Part shown: positions 14,665 to 21,715 of the stretch, piece after piece | Numbering within the stretch: position 1 is the first letter of the stretch | Layout of the letters: each line of letters starts with the position of its first letter | Assembly (NCBI RefSeq): GCF_000242895.2 | Contig: NC_021171.1 | Span: 272,001-336,000, forward strand | Direction of reading: 5' to 3' | Source: Bacillus sp. 1NLA3E | GTDB lineage: Bacteria > Bacillota > Bacilli > Bacillales > Cytobacillaceae | Length of the DNA: 64,000 bases | Notes under the pieces: model-generated | Told to the model about the DNA's origin: nothing | Databases searched by the model: none | What the model saw: the letters and a program-made list of their open reading frames with translations, nothing else | Translations under genes and position numbers: made by a program

Positions 14665-14693
14665 TTGTCAACTTAAATTTACTGTAGTATATT
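14665..14693 (+). promoter_or_regulatory. Sigma-A promoter of the SecB-like operon
   Basis: TTGTCA (14665-14670), 17 bp, TATATT (14688-14693). The leader to the ATG at 14777 would be about 75 bases. Confidence 0.65.
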
Positions 14694-14776
14694 TTTATAT
14701 AAGATAAAAAAGATTTTGCCTATTGATTTTTTTTGCTTTAGGTTAAAATTCAATTTTACCTTTTGGAGGAATAGTT

Positions 14777-15457
14777 ATGAGTATAAGAATGTGGTATGGT
14801 TTAAAAGAACAATTTAATCATAGTAATGAAATAAATAAGTGTTTAAATAATCTTTTAAGTCTATACAAGGATGCGCTTCATAACTATTTTCAGGTAAGCT
14901 ACTCCAAAGATTTTTTTGATTTTTTTACTCGAGTAAAGGAACAGAAATTAAAAAATCATGATAAATTGTTTGTAGAATGGCTTGAAAAAAATGGCATTGA
15001 ATCTTTTAAAATTTTAAATAATAATATTAAAGATAACCCACAATTAATTTCTTCTCTTGAATATGAGGAATTTTTGTTAATATCAGAAATGAGTATGGAG
15101 TATCCTGAGGATTTACGGGACTGCCTTATTTCAATATCTAATAATATTGATGGGTATATTAAGCCTATTTTGGAGACGTCATCTGCACTTGAATCTATTT
15201 ATAATTCTTTTACGGAACAGTTTTTTAATTCAGTACAAAGATCTTCTTTTAGACACGCAGAATGTTTTTCTTATATTCGGGAAACGATCAATGTATATGA
15301 TAAAAGACCAATAACTCTAAGTAGAGCATTAAGCGATACAGTATTTGATTCTATAACTGATTATAGTAAAAAAGTAGAATATAACAAAAATTTCGGAGAG
15401 AAAACAGGTTCTGCTTATAAAAAAGCAGAACCTATTTTTGTAGAGGAGAAAATATGA
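14777..15457 (+). CDS. Unknown protein, first gene of SecB-like operon (226 aa)
   Basis: TTGGAGG precedes the ATG. The protein is almost all helical and rich in Asn, Ser, Phe and Tyr (MSIRMWYGLKEQFNHSNEIN; DFFDFFTRVKEQKLKNHDKL), with no signal, membrane segment or known motif. The C-terminal 30 residues are polar and probably disordered, a place where chaperone-dependent antitoxins keep their chaperone-binding tail. Its stop overlaps the SecB-like start (ATGA), so the two are translationally coupled. In a toxin-antitoxin-chaperone model this would be the antitoxin or sensor. That model is inference. Confidence 0.55.
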   Translation: MSIRMWYGLKEQFNHSNEINKCLNNLLSLYKDALHNYFQVSYSKDFFDFFTRVKEQKLKNHDKLFVEWLEKNGIESFKILNNNIKDNPQLISSLEYEEFLLISEMSMEYPEDLRDCLISISNNIDGYIKPILETSSALESIYNSFTEQFFNSVQRSSFRHAECFSYIRETINVYDKRPITLSRALSDTVFDSITDYSKKVEYNKNFGEKTGSAYKKAEPIFVEEKI

Positions 15458-15897
15458 ATACATACGATTATTACAAATTAGCATTTAACAGCATTCAACT
15501 AGAGAAAGCACACTTAGAAAAAATGAAATGTATTAATAGAGGTTTAGATGGTATAGAAGATAATCAGCTTGAGATTAAATTAACAAGAAAAATTGATTTA
15601 ATTGATGATTCCAGAGCTGCAATTAGATTAAAAGCAATCGTAGGATTTGAAGAAGAAGGTCCTTTCCTGTTTGATATTGTATATTACGGTGAATGTGTTC
15701 TGTGTGATAAAAGCCAGAAAGAAAAGTTTGAAGAGTATTCTTATGATCAAATTGTACCTTTATTGTTACCCTATGTAAGGGAATGTGTTTCAAGTACTCT
15801 AGCACGAATGGAGTTGCCTATTTTCACCATTCCTATAATAGATGTAATTGGGTCAATAGAAGAAAACAAAGACAATAATAGTCTTAACAAGGAATAA
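15454..15897 (+). CDS. SecB-like chaperone (147 aa)
   Basis: The C-terminal half follows the SecB pattern: FLFDIVYYGECVLCD, then IVPLLLPYVRECVSSTLARM and ELPIFTIPIIDV, matching the SecB run of Tyr-Gly strand, LLPYxRE helix and LPPxxLPPI end. The N-terminal helix and two strands (LEIKLTRKIDLIDDSRAAIR) also fit. Length is that of SecB. Bacillus has no ordinary SecB for export, so solitary SecB-like proteins in Gram-positives usually act in toxin-antitoxin-chaperone systems, for example Rv1957 and the anti-phage CmdTAC. It overlaps the gene before it by 4 bp and ends 5 bp before the nuclease-like gene. Confidence 0.7.
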   Translation: MNTYDYYKLAFNSIQLEKAHLEKMKCINRGLDGIEDNQLEIKLTRKIDLIDDSRAAIRLKAIVGFEEEGPFLFDIVYYGECVLCDKSQKEKFEEYSYDQIVPLLLPYVRECVSSTLARMELPIFTIPIIDVIGSIEENKDNNSLNKE

Positions 15898-15902
15898 GTC
15901 AT

Positions 15903-16637
15903 ATGAAGCATACAAAGAAAGCCACATTTATGAGAAAAGATGATGAATTACCAGAATATATGTTGGAAGCGGTAAAGAAAGTTTCGGACCATTTTAAAAT
16001 CAAAAGAGATAAGAATTATTTATATGCATTCTGTGGAATGTTTAAAAAATCTAAACATTGGAATCCTGAAAGAATTAGGGAAGATGTAGAAGCTTGGAAA
16101 GCTAGTTTTACTAAAAGTTTTCCACAAAGAAATAACATAGCAGAAATAATTAAAGAAGCATTTAGTAATTGCTCTTCTAAGGACGATATTAACGATTTAA
16201 GAGGGTATTTATTAGAAGCTTTATTAATTGGCTTAAAAGGAGGATTTAATGGCATAGACAAACCTGGAAGAAATTCTAGGGGATGGGGTGCTAAAGTTTA
16301 TTTAGAGTATGATGGTAAATCAAAAGGGGTTTATTATGAGTGCAGTGAGCATAAATTTGTAGGATGTTCTAATAGGTCCACAGTAGATTATGGAGAATGG
16401 GTTGGACGACATGGACAATTTTATGAATGTAAAGTGTCCCCTAAAAGAATCACCTGCAAGGAAATACAATATATGAAGCACCTAAAAAGTGAATTAGAAG
16501 ATAAAGAATTTAGTCATGAATTATCTTTTTTATGTGCTGAATCTAATCTTAATGTAAGGTTAAAATTAGAAGAATATAATCTTCGACCAGTTTTTAAGCC
16601 ATGTGGTTTAGAAGAGATATACTCAATGTTATCCTAA
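15903..16637 (+). CDS. PD-(D/E)XK nuclease-like protein (244 aa)
   Basis: AAGGAA in the end of the previous gene serves as ribosome binding site. The core has a Glu in a helix (RGYLLEALLIG, E105), then VDYGEW (D162), 12 residues, and FYECKVSP (E175, K177), the spacing D-x12-ExK of the PD-(D/E)XK nuclease fold; a helix follows (CKEIQYMKHLKSELEDKEFS). The N-terminal 100 residues are charged and helical. I infer a DNA or RNA nuclease acting as effector of the operon. A strong terminator follows directly. The product is not one I recognise by name, and catalytic activity is not proven by the motif alone. Confidence 0.6.
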   Translation: MKHTKKATFMRKDDELPEYMLEAVKKVSDHFKIKRDKNYLYAFCGMFKKSKHWNPERIREDVEAWKASFTKSFPQRNNIAEIIKEAFSNCSSKDDINDLRGYLLEALLIGLKGGFNGIDKPGRNSRGWGAKVYLEYDGKSKGVYYECSEHKFVGCSNRSTVDYGEWVGRHGQFYECKVSPKRITCKEIQYMKHLKSELEDKEFSHELSFLCAESNLNVRLKLEEYNLRPVFKPCGLEEIYSMLS

Positions 16638-16665
16638 AAAAGCTCACCAACTGGTGAGCTTTTTT
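16637..16665 (+). terminator. Terminator of the SecB-like operon
   Basis: AAAAAGCTCACCA and TGGTGAGCTTTTT are perfect 13-bp arms with a two-base loop, a strong intrinsic terminator. Confidence 0.85.
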
Positions 16666-17020
16666 ACTTCCATAAACTATCATAATCCATGTAATAATAC
16701 ATTTTAGGGCTTGCTGTACCTTAATAAATGTTGAAAAGTTAGGCTAATAATCTTTGTTACTACACATATTTGAAATTGTTGTTCGTCCTACGGAAGATTT
16801 TATAGCAAGCTCATTTTTTCATAATATCCTCTCTATCCATCCGTTTTCCAAATTTCGTTCGAGTTACTAAACCAAACAAAATATTCACCACAATGATTTT
16901 TTTGTCACTTTTATCCCAATTTTCTGATTTAAAACCTATGGAACTTTCAGAATAGTGGACAAGCAGTAACCCATATTCTTTATCAAGGCGTCAATAGGCC
17001 TCATAAAGGATGGTGTGTAA
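16666..17020. other. Intergenic stretch with degraded coding remains
   Basis: No intact gene. On the minus strand a short frame (SDKKIIVVNILFGLVTRTKF...) ends near 16815 and looks like the tail of a decayed gene. AT-rich, with no clear hairpin. Confidence 0.45.
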
Positions 17021-17443
17021 ATGTATAGACCAACAGTTAGATATGACGACGCATTCCGGACCTATGTAGACGATATATTTCGTGCAACTCACCTGGACCG
17101 TTATCAAATTATCAGAGCTGCTCTTTTCTCGGCTGCTCATTCGAAAGAATTTCATGAACTATTAAAGCCATATCGAAAAGGTGACGTCCCCACACCCTCC
17201 CCTTTATGGGCGTTGAATCAGGTCAGTTACTGGATGGAGCAATGCCCTAAAGTAAAAGTTGGAGGTAAGGAGGTCTATGCTAACACAACAGAATCAACGG
17301 AAGGTAAAACTGATAATGGAGTTGTTGAAAGTGGACGAGGAAGTGAAGAACAATCAAATAGACGTCTCGAACCGATCACGAGACAAGAAGGGGCGATACC
17401 AATCAGAACAGAAGGAGGAGGAATCAAAATACGAATCGGCTAG
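17021..17443 (+). CDS. Phage-type small protein, unknown function (140 aa)
   Basis: Starts MYRPTVRYDDAFRTYVDDIF, continues RATHLDRYQIIRAALFSAAH, a helical N-terminal domain seen in small proteins near the ends of Bacillus prophages. The C-terminal half is low-complexity and ends GGGIKIRIG. From 17277 it shares its DNA with another frame for about 165 bp. The N-terminal half looks genuine; the tail may be real or may be read-through. GGATGGTGTG gives a modest ribosome binding site. Confidence 0.55.
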   Translation: MYRPTVRYDDAFRTYVDDIFRATHLDRYQIIRAALFSAAHSKEFHELLKPYRKGDVPTPSPLWALNQVSYWMEQCPKVKVGGKEVYANTTESTEGKTDNGVVESGRGSEEQSNRRLEPITRQEGAIPIRTEGGGIKIRIG

Positions 17444-17573
17444 AGAGATTATATTAGTCAAAGTTAAGGGGAGTTATGGAACATACTTAGTGAAAGACCG
17501 GTTAATCGATGAACATGTAATTGGAGCATTTGTACTTTTAGGAATCATTGCTGTAGCCTCGATAATCCTTTAA
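17277..17573 (+). CDS. Small protein with C-terminal membrane segment (98 aa)
   Basis: Start at 17277 because TAAGGAGG lies just upstream; the track-length reading from 17259 would lose it. The product has a charged helical start (MLTQQNQRKVKLIMELLKVD), a Lys/Glu/Ser-rich middle and one C-terminal membrane segment (HVIGAFVLLGIIAVASIIL), a tail-anchored layout. It overlaps the preceding gene in another frame. It is the last gene before the attachment site. Unknown function. Confidence 0.5.
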   Translation: MLTQQNQRKVKLIMELLKVDEEVKNNQIDVSNRSRDKKGRYQSEQKEEESKYESAREIILVKVKGSYGTYLVKDRLIDEHVIGAFVLLGIIAVASIIL

Positions 17574-17715
17574 TCACATAAAATCACATAAAAATCACTA
17601 ATACTTCGGTTGATGGCGAAATTGCATAAAACTAAAAATTTTATATTATGGAAGAAACATGTTAAAAAAGCCATTTTGATAAGTAATGAAATGTCTTGAA
17701 AGACGGTCAAAAGAT

Positions 17716-17730
17716 GGGCGGCATGATGTA
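17716..17730 (+). other. Attachment-site core in groEL 3' end, copy 1 (prophage right end)
   Basis: GGGCGGCATGATGTA. Read from the A at 17714, ATG GGC GGC ATG ATG TAG gives MGGMM-stop, the end of GroEL. It marks the right border of the prophage. Three more copies follow in the same direction. Confidence 0.8.
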
Positions 17731-17739
17731 GTTTAAACA

Positions 17740-17766
17740 AAAAAACCTTGGTTTAACAAGGTTTTG
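17740..17766 (+). terminator. groEL-type terminator after att copy 1
   Basis: AACCTTG and CAAGGTT with loop GTTTAA, then TTTTGAGT. A hairpin followed by the same TTTTGAGT also lies after att copy 4. Confidence 0.6.
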
Positions 17767-17827
17767 AGTGATGAAACTTCATTTTTAATACCGGATTGAT
17801 GCCGATAATTAAAAATTAGCTATTTCC

Positions 17828-17876
17828 AGAGAGGTTTCTCATCAGTTCTCCGAACTTTTGAGAGGCCTCTTTTTTG
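17828..17876 (+). terminator. Second hairpin in the groEL downstream region
   Basis: AGAGGTTTCTCA ... TGAGAGGCCTCT with an inner AGTT/AACT pair, followed by six Ts. Relatives with the same inner sequence follow att copies 2 and 4. Confidence 0.6.
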
Positions 17877-17985
17877 CGACTTTTGAATGATAAACTTGAG
17901 TCGTCGTTTCGTCATAGGTATGACCAAGAGGGTCCATGATCTGTAATAGTTCGACTCTTGCCTTACAAGTTAGTAAAAATGGCAT

Positions 17986-18020
17986 AAAAAAAGAGCATCC
18001 GGATCAAATGCTCTTTTTTT
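17986..18020 (-). terminator. Terminator of Abi-alpha copy 2
   Basis: AAAAAGAGCAT and ATGCTCTTTTT arms, just after the stop of the minus-strand gene. Confidence 0.8.
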
Positions 18021-18022
18021 GG

Positions 18023-18820
18023 TTACCAAAATGTTACACAGGTTTCAATAAACTTTCTACCAAATGCTGTTAGTGTTAATGCTCCACGAATAATTTCAAA
18101 TCGCTTATCAACCTTTGTTGATTGTTTTCTCCATGCATCTATTATTGGATGATTTTCAATAGGGATATACGCACTTGGAACTGTACAGTAAACACTATAT
18201 GAAAGATTGATTATCCCTAATCTTTCAAGATTTTCTAAATAACTCTGCCCTAAGTCAGGATAGGAGCAATTTGCAGCATAAGGCAAATTCGAAAAACTAA
18301 CCAGAGGTTCTGCAAAGCCGTTTTCTGCACTATTCTTATCGTACAAACGAATTTTAATTATAGGCATTGAATTTGATTTGTCCAACAAATTAATAATCTT
18401 AGCCTCATCCGAATTTATTTGTCTAATGATTTCAACAAAAGAAGGATGTGCTTTAGGAGCTGTTGTTCTATCCATAGCTGAGGCAAGTAAACTAGAAAAC
18501 ATTTCACATAACTCATTATTATGGCCTGTATACCTTAATGCCTCGATAACTGGAACTGCAATAGATGGTTCCGGAGTAACAATATTTTCTTCAGGAACGT
18601 TTTTTAATTTCTCTTCAAGTCTTGGCATAAATCTATCTTTAACTTTTTCATAGCTCCATACCAAAGCCGATAATGGTGCAAGAGCTATATTTATTGTTTT
18701 GGCAACAGTTAGAAGCCCACTTGATAATTCTTTTGCAGCTGGTTGAAGCATATCATCATATACAGGGACAGCCTCAACTATTCCTTGTACAGCTTCAACA
18801 GTTTCTTTGACATTACTCAT
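18023..18820 (-). CDS. Abi-alpha (DUF4393) family protein, copy 2
   Basis: A 265-aa paralogue of the gene at 4563-5351. The shared parts are GIVEAVPVYDDMLQPAAKEL, TINIALAPLSALVWSYEKVK, ALRYTGHNNELCEMFSSLLA and KAHPSFVEIIRQINSDEAKI; after about residue 165 the two differ strongly, and both end in a similar LTxFGxxFxExC motif. GGAGGTGACA precedes the ATG. It lies alone with its terminator and the divergent micro-ORF between att copies 1 and 2, so it seems to have moved as a small cassette. Different C-terminal parts suggest different phage triggers; this is inference. Confidence 0.75.
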   Translation of the reverse strand: MSNVKETVEAVQGIVEAVPVYDDMLQPAAKELSSGLLTVAKTINIALAPLSALVWSYEKVKDRFMPRLEEKLKNVPEENIVTPEPSIAVPVIEALRYTGHNNELCEMFSSLLASAMDRTTAPKAHPSFVEIIRQINSDEAKIINLLDKSNSMPIIKIRLYDKNSAENGFAEPLVSFSNLPYAANCSYPDLGQSYLENLERLGIINLSYSVYCTVPSAYIPIENHPIIDAWRKQSTKVDKRFEIIRGALTLTAFGRKFIETCVTFW

Positions 18821-18837
18821 TTTGTCACCTCCAGTCG

Positions 18838-18863
18838 CTAGTAAGATAATTAAATTTTACTAG
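18838..18863. promoter_or_regulatory. Conserved palindrome beside Abi-alpha copy 2
   Basis: CTAGTAA ... TTACTAG, 26 bp, the same as 5372-5397 except for one central base. The flanking GAATATTACA is also shared. Confidence 0.6.
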
Positions 18864-18894
18864 AATATTACAATTATGAATAGGTGGGTTATTT

Positions 18895-18984
18895 GTGGAG
18901 AATAAATCAATTATATCAATAATGTTATTTAGCAACTGTTTGTTAGGACTAATTGGTTGGAGTAATAGAAGGAACACGATTTAA
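18895..18984 (+). CDS. Micro-protein beside Abi-alpha copy 2 (29 aa)
   Basis: GTG start with AGGTGGG upstream. Reads MENKSIISIMLFSNCLLGLI then GWSNRRNTI. It matches the first 23 residues of the micro-protein at 5429 and then diverges, so it lacks the second hydrophobic part. Many of the base changes are silent. Translation is likely from this pattern; the function is unknown. Confidence 0.5.
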   Translation: MENKSIISIMLFSNCLLGLIGWSNRRNTI

Positions 18985-19043
18985 CAATTGGCTAACAAGC
19001 ATAAATATCAGTTTTGAAAAACCAATAATATTGCACAATGCAC

Positions 19044-19058
19044 GGGCGGCATGATGTA
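19044..19058 (+). other. Attachment-site core, copy 2
   Basis: GGGCGGCATGATGTA, identical to copy 1. It separates the Abi-alpha cassette from the sugar island. To the right lies GCAAACAAAATGCAAAC (19115-19130 area), a direct-repeat pair like integrase arm sites. Confidence 0.75.
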
Positions 19059-19141
19059 ATAGCTGCATAATCCCATGATATATAAGGATTTTTTAGTGGT
19101 TCGCAAACAAAATGCAAACATAAGATATTTATAAATATAAA

Positions 19142-19187
19142 AGAGGCTTCTTATTAGTTGAATAAACTATTGGGAAGCTTCTTTTTA
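19142..19187 (+). terminator. Hairpin after att copy 2
   Basis: GAGGCTTC and GAAGCTTC flank a TAGTT/AACTA inner pair and lead into TTTTTAG. It is the same element type as at 17828 and 31369. Confidence 0.55.
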
Positions 19188-19189
19188 GT

Positions 19190-19541
19190 TTTATGATTTG
19201 CTACGCGATTGTATTACTGATAACTATTCTAGTAATAGAAGTCGTCAAGGTATAATTCTACTGTTAGTACTTTGATTTTTTATTTTACCGTCAGGATCCT
19301 TTTTCATTCAATTGCTGAATTAGATTTTGTTATCCACCTCTTCACATTAGCCTAGTATCCATATCCAATCTTAAATTTAGTTCTCTTGTGTTACTCTCAT
19401 ATTTTGTGTTTGATCTTTCCTCCGATTGTCGCAAAAACAACACGACAGTTAAAAGATATATCTTATTAAAAATAGAATAATTTATTATCTAATCACAAAA
19501 CATCATACGAAATACATCTTATGAATAACCTGTCGTAATAT
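19190..19541. other. Intergenic stretch, no gene seen
   Basis: AT-rich DNA without an open frame that has a ribosome binding site. It holds one CATCATACGA motif at 19501, repeated at 19728 and (as CATCATACTA) at 19791. Confidence 0.5.
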
Positions 19542-19584
19542 AAAAACCTGTATTTAAACATCTGATGTTTAAATACAGGTTTTT
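19542..19584. repeat. 43-bp near-perfect palindrome
   Basis: Two 21-bp arms, starting AAAAACCTGTATTTAAACAT and its complement, with a single central T. It ends in GGTTTTT on the plus strand and is symmetrical, so it may be a two-way terminator closing the att region, or a structural site. No gene ends nearby. Confidence 0.7.
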
Positions 19585-19727
19585 AAATATATATCGGTAT
19601 AAGTCGCTCAAAAACAAAAATTCCGCAATAAAAAAGTTAAAATAGGATATTGACCATTAAATATCGCGTGGTATATAATTTACCCAAAGGAATACATCAG
19701 ACAAATTATTCGTTAAAATATAATAAT

Positions 19728-19800
19728 CATCATACGATTATCATTTATAACGAAGTGATTTGTATTTTGCAATCGGTTACAATGCGCAAACATCATACTA
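19728..19800. promoter_or_regulatory. Repeated CATCATACNA motifs, candidate FadR-type operators
   Basis: CATCATACGA at 19728-19737 and CATCATACTA at 19791-19800 flank the cre and the -10; a third, CATCATACGA, is at 19501. They may bind the GntR/FadR regulator coded at 24371. Confidence 0.4.
19768..19781. promoter_or_regulatory. cre site before the sugar operon
   Basis: TGCAATCGGTTACA fits the CcpA consensus TGNAANCGNTNNCA at every position. It overlaps a TACAAT -10-like box (19778-19783), so glucose repression of the operon is expected. Confidence 0.7.
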
Positions 19801-19886
19801 ATTATATAAAATGAGTTGCGTATTTAATGAAAATGATTGTATGCGATCAAAAGATGTCATTCCAAATTATAGAAAGGAGAATGAAT

Positions 19887-20747
19887 ATGGATACGAAGGA
19901 ACTAAAAATTATGGCAAACCAAGTTCGGCAAGACATTATTGATATTGCTTATAAAGCACAAGGCCCATCACATCCCGGTCCTGCTTTATCATGTACCGAT
20001 ATCATAACAGCACTATATTTCAAAATAATGAAGGTAAACTCAAACAATCCAAAATGGGAGGACAGGGATCGGTTAGTACTTTCCAAAGGACATGCGTGTC
20101 CAGTACTTTATTCCGCATTAGCACGTAAAGGATTCTTTCCTGTTGAAGATTTAACAACTGTTAGAAGAATTAACTCAAAATTACAGGGACATCCTGACAT
20201 GAAAAAGACTCCTGGAGTAGATATGACAAGTGGCTCTCTTGGAAATGGTTTGGGAGCAGCTATGGGTATGGCTCTATACTCGAAAGCAACAGGTAAAAAC
20301 TTTAAAACTTATTGTATTTTAGGAGATGGAGAAATTCAAGAAGGTGCAGTTTGGGAAGCGGCTCTATCGGCAGTAAGGTTTAAACTCGATAATTTAATTG
20401 CAATCGTTGACTACAATCATTTTCAAAGCTGTGGTTCGGTTGAAGATATTTTACCAATGGGACCACTTGGAGATAAGTGGAAATCATTCGGTTGGAATGT
20501 GATTAATATTAACGGTCATGATATGTCCGAAATCGTTAATAAATTACAGGTTGCATCTAACTATGCTGGAAGTCCAACTGTAATTATTGCTAACACAGTT
20601 AAAGGTAAAGGTGTAAGTTACATGGAACATGATAATTCATGGCACCAAAAGATACCAACTGCTGAGCAGTATGAACAAGCAATGATGGAATTAAAGCAAG
20701 AAATGGCAGAGTTAAAGGAGGATCAATATGTCTATAGTGTACGATGA
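19887..20747 (+). CDS. Transketolase, N-terminal (TPP pyrophosphate) subunit
   Basis: I start at the ATG at 19887, 7 bp after AAAGGAG; a longer reading from 19827 is not supported. The 286-aa product is the first half of a split transketolase: SHPGPALSCTDI, SKGHACPVLY, GSLGNGLGAAMGMALY, the thiamine-diphosphate motif GDGEIQEG...DYNHFQ and a C-terminal KGKGVSYMEH. With the next gene it moves a two-carbon ketol unit between sugar phosphates. Split transketolases often serve dedicated sugar routes (for example AptA/AptB for apulose phosphate, SqwG/SqwH for sulfosugars), so the substrate may not be a standard pentose phosphate. It overlaps the next gene by 20 bp. Confidence 0.85.
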   Translation: MDTKELKIMANQVRQDIIDIAYKAQGPSHPGPALSCTDIITALYFKIMKVNSNNPKWEDRDRLVLSKGHACPVLYSALARKGFFPVEDLTTVRRINSKLQGHPDMKKTPGVDMTSGSLGNGLGAAMGMALYSKATGKNFKTYCILGDGEIQEGAVWEAALSAVRFKLDNLIAIVDYNHFQSCGSVEDILPMGPLGDKWKSFGWNVININGHDMSEIVNKLQVASNYAGSPTVIIANTVKGKGVSYMEHDNSWHQKIPTAEQYEQAMMELKQEMAELKEDQYVYSVR

Positions 20748-21687
20748 GGTTTCAACACGTGTAGCTTTTGGAGAAGCTCTTTCTGAATATGCAAAAACAG
20801 ATGATAATGTTTTCGCAGTTAGTGCTGATACAGAAAAATCGATGGGATTTGACAAATTAGCAAAAGAACACCCTGAACGTGTATTTAATGTTGGTATCGC
20901 AGAACAAAATATGATGCTTGTTGGTGCAGGAATTGCAGCAAGCGGTGGTAAAGCCTATGTGGCTACATATGCTCCTTTTGCATCTATGAGAATCCTTGAA
21001 CAAATCAGAACATTCGCTGCCTATCCAAAATTAGATGTAAAGGTTATTTCCGGCCTTGCTGGTCTGGCAGGAGATATTGAAGGTGTTACACATCAAGGGA
21101 TTGAAGATGTTTCACTTTTACGTTCCATTCCTAATATGGTAGTAGTAGTTCCAGCTGATGCAGCATCAACAAGAGCGATTACCCAAAAAATTTCAGAATA
21201 TGATGGACCTGTTTATTTAAGTATTGGTAGAAATAAAGTACCAAAAGTATTTGATGACAGCTATACATTTAAAATTGGGAAAGCGAATATTGTTAAAGCA
21301 GAAGGAAATGATGCCGCTGTCATTTTTAACGGTGCAACTACCAACCGCGTATTTGAAGCTGAAAAGTCTTTAAGAGAAAAAGGTTATAATGTCCAGCTAA
21401 TAGAAATGCCTTGTGTAAAACCGATTGACAAGGAAGCTATTATTAAAGCAGCGAAGGAAACCGGAGCAATTATTACTGTTGAAGAAAATAATATCATCGG
21501 TGGATTAGGTGGGGCTGTTGCTGAAGTGTTAGGGGAGAATTATCCTACTCTAATGAAGAGAATAGGGATAGATGATCTTTACACTGAATCAGGGACGCAT
21601 GAACAATTGTTAGATAAATACAACTTTACTCCTAAACATATCGAAGAAGTTATTATAGAAACTATTAATAAAAAGGAATTTAAATAA
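20728..21687 (+). CDS. Transketolase, C-terminal (pyrimidine/ketol) subunit
   Basis: A 319-aa partner of the preceding gene; AAAGGAGG precedes the ATG inside the overlap. It has the PYR domain with GIAEQNMMLVGAGIAASGGK (catalytic Glu of the thiamine ring) and YAPFASMRILEQIR, then the transketolase C-terminal domain (TVEENNIIGGLGGAVAEVLG). It completes the active site in trans. 29 bp separate it from the dehydrogenase gene, so one operon is likely. Confidence 0.85.
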   Translation: MSIVYDEVSTRVAFGEALSEYAKTDDNVFAVSADTEKSMGFDKLAKEHPERVFNVGIAEQNMMLVGAGIAASGGKAYVATYAPFASMRILEQIRTFAAYPKLDVKVISGLAGLAGDIEGVTHQGIEDVSLLRSIPNMVVVVPADAASTRAITQKISEYDGPVYLSIGRNKVPKVFDDSYTFKIGKANIVKAEGNDAAVIFNGATTNRVFEAEKSLREKGYNVQLIEMPCVKPIDKEAIIKAAKETGAIITVEENNIIGGLGGAVAEVLGENYPTLMKRIGIDDLYTESGTHEQLLDKYNFTPKHIEEVIIETINKKEFK

Positions 21688-21715
21688 TAGAAAGTAAACA
21701 GAGGAGGAAATATAA

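Noticed and set aside
4563..18820. The two Abi-alpha genes as ends of a recent direct duplication of the whole region
   Set aside because: Only the Abi-alpha/micro-ORF units match, with clear divergence in their C-terminal parts; the DNA between shows no second copy.
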